Source of the DNA: Hippopus hippopus
Lineage: Eukaryota > Mollusca > Bivalvia > Cardiida > Cardiidae
Assembly (NCBI GenBank): GCA_946811185.2
Contig: OX328113.1
Span: forward strand, 19,800,521 to 19,864,520
DNA length: 64,000 nt
Direction: 5' to 3'
A program made the position numbers and the translations under genes. The notes beneath the pieces are model-generated. The model was not told the origin of the DNA, did no database searches, and was given only the letters and a program-made list of their open reading frames with translations. Positions 24,301 to 36,300 of the stretch are shown here, piece by piece. The stretch's first letter is position 1. The number at the start of each line of letters is the position of its first letter.

Positions 24301-27300
24301 GGGCAATAAACACCAACAAACGAAGCTTCTACTTACCAAGCAAAATGCTCATAATTTCAGACCCCACAAATTCACCACACAGCTTTTTACCACGTCCCAG
24401 ATTTGCCAGGATTGTTAACACTGGTATGATTAATGCAGGCTTGTTGACAGATTTTAAAAACCTTTCCATAATTGTAATACCATCTAGTTCACAAATAATT
24501 TCACCACCTACAAAAAAAAACATACAGTAAAGAATTACAAACGATAGAAAGACTTTTGGAGTTCAAGAAGTATGTCTCTTCAGCTGTTCGGAAATACCAG
24601 TCTTGAATACCTATAAAAGCTGTCTTGATGGAAGCCTAAAAAACAGAGCTTGGCTGGCGGTTGCTAACGCTTGGCTTAAAGATACATCTTTACAGCCAGA
24701 TTGAAAAAAAAAAACAGTTAAAACTAAGGTGTGTAAAATGGCACAGATATTGGTCAGCTGTGTGAACATAGATAAATAGTCGATAAATATGATGTACGGG
24801 ATACAGAAACTCAAGGGATTTGTCCTTGATTTAAAACTGGAAATGACAACAGTGCTTTCTTTGAACGCTGCAAGAGAATGAAACGCATTTTCTATGAGTC
24901 GTTATTTGTGCCACTTGCAACCATCAGATTCAACATTTGGTATGAAGATACAAAAATAATTAAAGTTGCATAAAATAAAGTTGAAACTGGCTGAAAACGA
25001 GTAAAGATGTATCTTTAAGGCTCTACCAAACAATCCCATGTTTTAACCATCCTGAGGTAGAAGGCTTTTGAAAACAATGTGGGAAAAAGTAACAGATTCC
25101 ATCAATCTAGTCACATTTAAGTTGCTGTCTGCAAATACTTTCTCAGACCGGTATTGAGTCAGGTTGCTTTTAGAAATTTATAGAGCATGTTTGATACCAC
25201 TTATCAAAATTGTACACCGAAAACAAGCAAAACTGTGTTAAAAATACTTAGAGGGTTATCTGCCCTATTGGTATGGATCTCCATTAAACATTTAACAACT
25301 AGCACAAGTTTGATGTAAATATCTTCAGTAATGACAGTGGGACTATAACTATACCATATGGTTTTCTTCAAAAACAGCTGAGCTAAAAATTATGCAGCAA
25401 TGATGTGCAGAGTAAGCACTCAAGGAGAAGAATCTCCTTTCATTCTGCAGTAATAACTGTTTAGTATCAATAATAACTGTCTTGATGGAAGCTGGACAAA
25501 AATGATGCAATAGTGAAACTTCTGTATTAGATTTGATGAAAGTCGTTGCAACACATTTTCCTCTCTGCACAGACAGTGCTGACAGAGAAATGCCAAAAAC
25601 ATGTGAAAAGGTGAACTGGCTGCTGTGACGTAGAGAAATATAGTTAGAAACAGATTTAACCCTTTACCAGACAATTTTTAGTTTTAATGACCCCGAGAAA
25701 GCAGCCTTTTGAAAAAATTGTGGAAAAGGGAGAAAATGCTGGTAACGCGCATTTCCTCCTTTTCCCACAATGCTTTCTACTCTTCAAAGGACAAGTCTTT
25801 ATATTTGAGACACATACAATTGTCGTCAGCAAATGCTTTCAAATTGGAAAAGCCTAAACTTTTGTTTTGTTGTGTAGTAAAGAGTTAAATATCAAGTAAT
25901 GAAGCTTTTTACCGAAAGAGAACATATTAGACTTGTTCAAAATAAAAACATTTGCAGCTGAACAAAAAAGTAACTCAAAAATGGGGGGGGGGGGGATTTT
26001 TTTGTTATTTTCAAGTATTCTTCTTTGGTGTCTTTAAAACTCAGGATTGTGTGGAAAAAAGTTAAATATACCTGATGGAAAACCTTGTTTTGCAATGTTT
26101 GCCAGAACTGCTGCAGCATTAATACAAAGCTCTTCATCTTTTGGGGGAGCTTGAATACCTAGAAAAATTACAAAACACAAAACAAAACAATAAATGTTCT
26201 TTTCTTTGTTTAACTCTTTACCAGAAGCCAAAATTTTACACTTGTCTGTATTAAAAGCATTTGCGGAGGAAAAAGGAAATGCTTACTTTTGAACGGGGGT
26301 AAAACATCATGGGAAAAGGAGAAGATGCTGGCTACCAGCATTTTTTCCTTCTTCCCACAATATTTTCGAAAGATGCTGGCTACCAGCATTTTTTCCTTCT
26401 TCCCACAATATTTTCAAAAGCAATCTTGCTCAGGGTCATTAAAACACAAGACTGTATGCTAAAAGGTTAAGCTGTAATTTATATTTCCATTGTAACGCTG
26501 CGGCCAGTGAACCTTGCCATGCTTTCCTTCAAATTTCTAAAACCAGTGCTTCACACAATATTCTAACCAGGCCACTGGCTGCTTCCCCACATAAATATTG
26601 TTTAAACACTAATCAGGGCTGAGACAGATATGAATTGTCAAAATCACTTTCATCAATCCTTTGAAAGAAATTTGCTGAGCCAAAGAATCAAACAAATGAC
26701 TCCCTGCTTTCAAGCCCCGTACATCACTGACTGAACAAGCAGGCTTGGCTAATGCCAGTAGAAGGCAGGAAAGACATGAATGGGAGAGCTGTTCCTGTGA
26801 CATGCCTGAAATACTGTTGAAAACAGCACAAAACCCAATAGTAGAAATATTTACCTTCTAAAGCACAAAGAGACACTTTCTGGGGTATGACCGTCAAACC
26901 CTCTGGCATGATGTACACATCCTTATCCTGAACTGTTACCATGTGTCCATAGTCAATCAAAAAGACATCAATCATCCTACTGCCATAGCTCGTAGTTGAC
27001 ATTATCTGAAACAGAGTCAGTTTGTATTCAAACAAATTGCATAATGGATGAGACTGAAGGTCATTCCGATATTCACCTCTTTACACGCGCAACTCGACAT
27101 GATCCGACCACGCAGAAATGCAGACTATTGTAATATTCCTTTAATTATATACCTAACCACAATAACTATAAAGAAACATCACAAAATCAATACAAATTAC
27201 CAAGAATTCAGAGGACTACAATTCACTGTACATATATGTACATTATTTATGAATGGCGGATGAATATACATAGATAACGGTAAGCATAGATCAGTATGCA

Positions 27301-30300
27301 TTTAAAAATGGCGGTTGCTACCCCTGAGCCACTACAAGAAAAAAGACAACAACTGTGGCTTAAAAATTATTTCTTAAACACTGAAAAGGTAGTCAGTGGT
27401 AGTACATTTCTTTTCGTTTTAACGCAGGAGGCAAGTCAAACTTGTGATTATGAATTGCGATTCTTAAGTTCACGAGTGTATCATACAGAAGCATATGGAA
27501 ATACCCCTTCGAAACAACACATGTTTATGTAATGGGCATTGATATCAGACAAAATCAAAATCTGCATAGAAAAAAAAAGTAGATCACAAATAACAGATGA
27601 AATAGCTATAAATACACTAAAAATGGGTTTTTTGTGCTTCGCTATGCGGGCCGAACATGTTAGGAATTTGGCGAAAAGACCCAAACGCCAATACACACAA
27701 GTAGTCCGTGTACACAACTATGCTGTACACATGGTACTAGACTGATAAGGAAAAATTTTCTGTTGACTTGTATTGGCGAGTTAGATAACGCCCGTATTTT
27801 GCTCAGATCATAGATAGGTATATAATAAACGAAGGTATCTAAAATAAATTGAAGCTGTATTCAAACAATTTGTTCCTGATATTACCTGATATGGAATCAA
27901 GCTTTGATCTAAACAACTTGTTCATGAAATTATCTGAATTAGTTTTAAGGTGTCTTCAAATTACTTGTTCGTGATATCTGAGATCAAGTTAAGCTGTATT
28001 CAAATAACTTGCTCATGACACTATCTGAAATAGCTTTAATCCTCAACCACAATCCTGAGATTTAAAAACTTTCATGGAGAAGGCTTTGAAAAACATTATG
28101 GGAAAAGGAGAAAATGCTGAAACAATTCTTTCTGTCCTACAATTTACAACTTCCATCCTTTGAGTAAAACTTAATTTGTCATCTGCAAATGCTATGAAAA
28201 TGGCTAAGCCCAATTTTGTCATTTGATATAGTGTAAAACTGTGTACAGCAGATACAGAATTTTGTTCATAATGTTATCTGAAATAGAATCAAGCTTCATT
28301 CAAATAACTTGTTCATGATGTTATCTAAAACAGAGTCAAGATTTATAAAAATAGCTTGTTCATGATATTATCTGAGGTAGAGTTAAACTTAATTCAAATG
28401 AATTATTCATGATAGTGTCTGAAACAGTCTCATGATTTATTTGACCAGACCACAACGGAAGTTCAGATTTAAGGCTAAGTGAAGTAAAAATGTTTGACTC
28501 TTTATCAATCAATATCGAGTTCAAAAGTCCTTGAAAAAGTGGGTTTGTGAATACATTATCAGAAAAGGAGAAAATGCTGATAACCAGCATTTTTGCCTTT
28601 TACCACTAGGTTTCCTACCTTACCAAAGGTAAGTTCCATGATTTCGGCCACTTTTGATTTTGCCATCTACAGGTGCTTTGGGTTGTGACCATTCTAAAAA
28701 TTTGTCGTCTTGTAAAGTACTTAATTTAGTTCAAAGATATTTATTTTACATCAATTGAGAATACAAGTTTTTGCAACTTATACTTCTCTCTCTCCCTTCT
28801 ACTTCCTGGAAACTACACCAGTACTCCCGCCAAATGTTTGGGCCAAAGTAGACACCCACTCCCAGGAATCGAACTCTCACCACCTCACGACCCCCAGAGA
28901 CCACAGGGTACTGGTACAGTACTAAAACACAATTCTAAAATGTACAAGCCTGTCTTTGATCTCAAAAAAGGAACTGGTTCCTTGACTTTCACACGTTACA
29001 GTTGATTCCCTGATTTCCAGCCAAAATAACTGGTTCCCTGACTAATCGTCTCTAACAATCACCAAATACCTGGATAATTACACAAGCTGGCTTTCCAGCT
29101 GTCGACCACGGCTGAGTCAATATTGTATATGAGGGTTGAGAAAAGAGCCACAGAGAAGTAAAAATATGTTTTGAAAACATAGTGGGAAAAGGACAAAATA
29201 ACCAGCATTTTCTCCTTACCACACAATGTTTTCTAAACAATTGCAAGTCCCAGAATAAATTATGTGCTATGTTTTATTTGTCTCCAGCAGAGCCCTTTGA
29301 ATTTCAACCAGTCTAAAATTTCGTCGTTTGGTAAAGAGTGTAAAAAATTCTGAAGGATACAAGCTAACCTGTGCTCTCAAAAATGAGTTGGCTCCCTGTA
29401 TTTCAGCCCTAACAACCACTAAGTCTTTGGATGACAACACAAGCTGATTCTCCAGCTTGATACCACAATTCAGTTGTTGTTGTATTGCACACACATCCTG
29501 TAAACAATCACATGAAAATTCAATCAAGTCTTTACCAGGAGATAAAACTATAGATTGATTGACTGTATGGTAATCAACACCGTTTTCAACATTATTTCAG
29601 TTGTATCACAGCAGCCAGTGCACCCATCAATGTTTTTCTAGAGTTTCTTTTACCATTAATTTGCAGATATTCTTTGCAAGCCACTGGCTGCTTTTCCACA
29701 TAACCATTGCCAAACAATCATCAGCTATGAAAAAGGAATGAATCCTGTTACAATGGCTATCATCAAAAATCCTGTTGCAATGACCATCATTAATCCTTGG
29801 AAAAATTTCCTGAGTCACCCCTGTTCTAAAGTCTTGTATGCTACCAACTGAACCACCAGGGCTTGGCCGACAAAACTATAGACTGGACCATAATGATAGC
29901 CTTTGTTTTCTAATATCCACTGTCAATCTTAGACTTCATTTGTTTTTTAACTGTGTACCACACTACAAAATTTCAGACTTTTCTAAATTGAAAGCAATTC
30001 CAGACAACAAAATAAATGTGGCTCAAAACCTTAAATTTGTATTTGGAAGGGTAGAAAACATTTTGGGAAAAAGAGATAATGCATGTTATCAGCATTTTCT
30101 ACTTTTCCCATAACCTTTTCAAAAGCACTCTTTCTCAGGCTTGTCAAAACTTGGGATTGTTTGGTAAAAGGTTAAAATCAAAAGCAGAATAATTCTCAAA
30201 ACAGATAAAAGTATAAAAAGTTTTCAATACCTTAATGGTTTCTTCACCGACTTGCGCCCACATGAAAGCCCCATCTATCACTTTTGTCACTAGAATATCT

Positions 30301-33300
30301 TGCCATTCATCTTTACTTTCCCTGACCACATCTCCAGGAATGTTTGAACCTGTCAATTTAAACTAACTTGTATGAACCTGTCAATATAAAGAACTGTCTC
30401 CGGCTAATGAATAACCCTAATTGGTTGCCCTGTCAACTGATTGGAAAAACCAAGAGCACCACAAGTGGTGCCAACCCTTGGCTGCTTGATTACCAGTGAA
30501 AATTCTAAGTTGAAAAAGGGGCATAACTGAGTCAAAAAAAAATTGATGGTTAACTACACCTGTAGTATGGATTCTTCTTTTGATAGTTCACAATTTGTCC
30601 AAGTTTGAAATAAATATCTTCAGATATAACAGAGATATTACAAAATGTCAAAGTTTTTGCATGAGGACGCAGACAACGACACCACGGCTAACTCAGTGTT
30701 TTCTTGCAAAACAGCCAAGCTAAAAATCGAAGGGCCACAATCCCTGCAATAGTAATCCAATCATAATGAAAACTGTACACATGATTGAAAAAACTGTGTC
30801 CATGGACAGATAGAGAGTCTTCTCTGTTCCAGTACAAACACCCCCCCCCCCACATTTTATGATGGGGGTGGGGGATGGGGAAAGAGTACAATAAGTGCGA
30901 ACTTGGAGGTGTAATCTTTTACTGTATAGAATAAGCTAGAGCCACTCATTAACTCTATACCTGAAGACAAAATTTACTCTAAATCAAGTTGAAAGCATTT
31001 GCAGAAGGCAAGTTGAAGGTGGCTAAGATGAGGAAATCTGTCCTTAATAGGACAGAAAACCTTGAGGAGGAAACTAAAAAATGCTGGTTACTAGCATTTT
31101 CTCGTTTCCACTCAGTGATTTCAAAAATCTTCTCCATCAGGGTCATTAAAAACTTGTGACTGTGCGGTAAAAGGTTATCAGATCTACTTCAAAAATAGTA
31201 CATGTATATGGTAGGGTTTGACAAAAACCTGTTGTCAATGTATGCAAATGGGTTAATTTTTTTCATTCCTTAACACCTTAACCCTTTACCAATTTATCCC
31301 ATGTTTCAATGGTCCTGAGGAAAAATGCTTTTTCTCCCTTTTCCACAATGTTTTACCATTCCAAAGGCAAAATGTATCAAAAATTATTTTGTAGTCTGCA
31401 ACCTGTTTCAAATTGGATGTGTCTAAAGATATATCAAATAGGGACCATGTTCACCAACCATTCTTAAGAACATTCTTAATCTTATTCTCACCAACCATTC
31501 TTAGGAACATTCCTAGTTTTATTCTCAAGAATTTTCTGAATTTGAAGTAACAAAACTTCTGATTGGCTAAACTAAACCAGATGGTTTTAAGAATGGTTAG
31601 TGAATATGGACCCAGTTTCAATTTAATAGTTCATAGTGAATCAAAAAAGACTTCAGTAACTTAAAAATACCTGCCCATGCCAAGTTCTGCTCAATTAACT
31701 GTTTTGAAAGATCAATATCTTCTTCATGACTAGTATCAAATAAAGTGCAAACCTTCATTGAGTGTGGAAATCTGGGAAGACTGAAAAAAAAAAAAAATGT
31801 TACAGCATTAGTGCTTAGTCATTCATGCTTACCTGACACGATCAGGTTTATAAACCACCCTGGGGAAGATGGCTTTTGAAAACATTGTGGGAAAAGGAGA
31901 AAATGCTGGTAACCAGCATTTTCTTCTTTTTCCACAATTTTTTCTTAATTATAACCTATCATTTACACATCCAAGGGTTTTGGAGGTATTTAATTGTTGT
32001 CTGCAAAATGTGTTTAATTTAGACAAATCTAAAATCTTGTCTTGTGGTTAAGAGTAAATTCAAATTTTGTCTTACTTCCTAAACAAAATTTGTGGAAAAA
32101 AATCACTGTGAAATTGGAAAGAGTTTGAATACAGGTTGAATACATAGAAAACAGTGAGGCAAAACAACAAAGTGCATATTACATGCAATTTCTCTTTTTC
32201 TACATTTCTTTTCAAAAGTTATCTGTGAGAAAATGAACAAGGTTTCTTGACAAGCCAACATAAGTACTGCACAGTACAGTAATGTAACACTGAATACACA
32301 CCGGGAGTCTCTGTCAAACAAATGTAATTCTTTTCAAACAAACACAATGTGTCGTCCATCGTTGGACACCTTCTTTAGGTAGTAATATTCTGGAAGTCTA
32401 TCACCAAATCTAGTCAGAGCAGGATCAAAATATTTGAGCCATGCATCTGCAAAACGTATTGACCCAGGTCAGCCTCCCCAATCCGGGCAGGCTGACCTGG
32501 GCCGAACCTTTTTGCTACCGGTCAATTTTCTGCATGTAAAAGGACCAGTGTAACTCATGATTTAGCCAGTTGTTAGACAAAACAAATTTTATGGATTCAT
32601 GAAAATGATGACCTGCTTGGTGTAATGCATCACAGAGATGCATTAAGCCCCCTTTTGCCAGAGCATGGCTCATTTCGAAATGCTGTAGCCAAATTCAAAC
32701 AAATGTAGCCCACATTTGACCTGGTCTTTGGCAGAAAATAAATCAAGATTTACCCTTTACCACATGAAGAAATTTTAGACTTGTTCAAATTGAAAGCATT
32801 TACAGACGACAAATGAAATGTGCCTAAATCGAAAAGATTTGTATTTGAAAGAGAAGAAAATATTGTGGGAAAAGGAGAAAATGCTGGTTATCAGCATTTT
32901 CTCCTTTTCCCACAATGTTTTCAAAAGGCTTCTTTCACAGGGTCACTAAAACTTGGATTGTGTGGTAAAGGGTTAACCTTACAAAGCTAACACAAGATGA
33001 CACGCTCGCCTCATCACCTCCCACACACGAATCTCTCCTGCTACATCACACTACTTTTAAAAACGCCGAGCCCCGACAGAGCAGTCGGTAGTGCACAGGA
33101 CTCAAGAACAGGGGGTTGCTGGTTCTATCCCCAGCTCGGCCAATTTCTTGCCGAGGATTGATGATAGTCATTGCGACAAGATTCACTCCTCTCTCACTGC
33201 TGATCATTGTTTCGACGGTGATTATGTGGGAAAGCAGCTAGTGGCTAGGAAAGAATATTGTGCAGAGTACTGGTAAAAGAAACTCCAAGAAAGCATGGAT

Positions 33301-36300
33301 AGGTGCACTGGGTGCTGTGATACAACTAAAATAATGTTGAAAACGACGTTAAACACCATACTATTAAAAACATGTGGCAAATGGAGAAATTGCTAAAAAT
33401 GAGCAAGTTCTCTTGTTGCCAAGATTTTTTTCTACAGAATTTCACATACTAAACCTTTTGTGTTGGTTATCTTTATTTCACAACAAGAGGGCCATGATGG
33501 CCTTGTATCGCTCCACTGGCTCTTTAACCCTTTACCACACAAATCGAAGTGTTAATGACCCTGAAAGAGAAGGCTTTCAAAAACATCGTAAGAAAAGGAC
33601 AACATGATGTCAGCCAGTATTTTCTCCTTTTCCCACAACGTTTCCTAACCTATCAAAGACAGAAATAGTCATTGGAGAGGTCATCAGACCTCTCCAACAG
33701 TGGTCAAATTAAAAGGCAGACTGTCTCAGAAATTGCTGTCTAAATCCATTTTCTTTGCGAAATTATTCTGATACACAGTCTGTTTTGTCATGGTTTTATA
33801 AATAAACCGAAATCAAAAAACTGAAAAAGGAAATAGACGTGGTTTGTTTTTATTTGACGGATTTCAAAAGAGATTTGTTCTACTGATTTGATTGCAAACG
33901 TCCTCTCTCATAATTGTATTTTTTTTTAAGGCTGAATAATCTAAGCAAAAGGAAAAAAAAAAAAATTTCGTTAAAAAAGAGAACGAACACCGTGGGAAAA
34001 GATCACACGACTTGGAAATGCAGGAAGAAGGTCATGTGACTGCCATGTACTGCATTTTCATTGAATGTCCAACTTGTTTGTTTACATGTACCAAAAAATA
34101 TTGAAATTAATAGCCAATAAACTATTTGATGCTGACCTCTCCTGGCTTCTTTTTTAAAGAAGCCAACTTCTTTAAGCTACATTCACTTTGTCTTTTTGCA
34201 ATGGCTTTAAACTTGGTACAGTAAAAAAAATTTGTCATTTCTTAAAGAGTAAAATTAACGTATCATGCACTTAATTGGCATTGACAGAGACATACAGCAT
34301 AAAAAGTCTGTATGGTAATAAACTTACTTTGAAAACATAACCTCCACCCTGCCTGCCAAACAAAAACAGTCATATCTTTTTAAATGCAAAGATAATGTCA
34401 GTGAATACAAGCAGGTTTATTCATTAGCATGAAAGGTAAAATTCTGAAAAATTTAAGTGAAAGAAACCTTACTTTAAATGAAACATTCCATTCATGTGAG
34501 CATAACCATTAGCATCAAAATAAATCACTTTCCCTTAAAACAGAACATTTCCTCTCCAATGAATACCAAACTCCAATAATGTATAACTGCAGTTTGATAA
34601 TCAAGGGAGGTAAATAGTAACAAACTTTCTTGTATAACAGGAGTTATTTCCCTTGATTACTAGTTTTAAATTAGAGTCACTATATAACCAAGCCCATGTT
34701 AAACTTGTGATTTCCGGGGCAGAGCCAATTTTGACCCCAGGGCTATAATATGAAGGAATTTGATAGAGGTCCATTAGATAAAGCTACATGCCAAATTTGG
34801 TAGCTCTGGGCCTTATTTCAGACAAGAAGATTTTCAAAGATGTTCAATATTTTTCAGTTTTGTTGCCATGGCAACCAGAGTTTTTGAAGGAATCAAATTC
34901 TTTCATGAAATCCTAAAGAGGACCATGGCAGGATCATTTCTGGGAAGTTTCATCAAATTTGGATAGGTAGTTTCAGAGATGAAAGAAGTTTGAAAAAAAA
35001 GTTAACACACGCACGGGCACATGCACACACGCACATATCGACGCACGATGGACACCGGGCCATGACATAAGCCTGCTGGCCTTCGGCCAGTGGAGCTAAA
35101 AATGATTTTAAAGTCGTCTGTTTCAAAGTTGTTACCATAGTTATCATATTCATGGAAAGCAAAAGAGGACCACAAGTCAATGCTGACATTGTATGTAATG
35201 TACATACATTAGTGCAGTGGACCCTGTTAGAACAAACTTGGCTTAAACGCCAACCCTATTATAAGGCTGAAAAAAAAAAAATATCTGTGTTTAGGGTTTC
35301 CCGACCCTACCTAGAAAATGCTGCCGATCCTAAACTTTTTACCCTACGATTGAAAAAATAAATTTTTTTCTGGTGTGATTTCAGTCCATGTAAAAAAATT
35401 CTGAAAAAAAAAAAAGAAACCCCTACCTACCCTACCTACAGCATCGTGGACTGAAACCCTAAACACAGATATTTTTTTGTTAGGCCTAACGCGGGTGTCC
35501 TATGGCTCCCAAAATGGGGGGTGGGGGGGGGGGTGACCATTTTGGAGTCTGATCCGAACCCACCATTACATTGATAAGAAAGCTCAATGTAAACAAAAAC
35601 CCTAATTTATATATAAAAAAAAAACTACCTAACAATCAAATACTGCTGCCCATAACTGTCTTCACATAAAATACACAATCTTACATTAAACAGACTTCAC
35701 ATCAGTATACGGTACTTCAATGTACATATTATTAACAGCAATATAGAATGTAGCGTAATTCGCCTATGTATTCCGACACCCTAAATCTTTGGACACATTG
35801 AATTGTCAAAGATAACATGTCTAGTCCTAACTCCAAACAGTCCGAATATTTATGAAAACTTGATATTGTACAGGCTAGAAAATATATTTTCCTAAACATC
35901 AGACTTTTTAATTTGTATTGTATGCACTTATCTCCCTTACCTTGTCAACTTGTTTTTGGTGTGACGGTATATGTACTCCAAGGGTTCAGGGGCCATCCCA
36001 ACCTCCTTGACCTTCCCAATAAGTTGGTTATTTTCACAAATTTCTTCAATTATCGATGACAGCTTGGATGGAAACACATAAAAATCCCCTTGGACATCTA
36101 TATATGTTAAAAGTCTTCTGATTAGAAACTCCGAAATGAGAGGTTGGATCATATGACCTGGTAATGTTGACAACCTCCAGATTGTTTCCATAGCAACACA
36201 GATATAGACAAGGTCAGATGACTCACATGTGGATAGAAATCCAATGTCAAAGGTCAGAACAAGGGAAGACACTATACCTTTTCTCAAACAAAAGGCTTGA

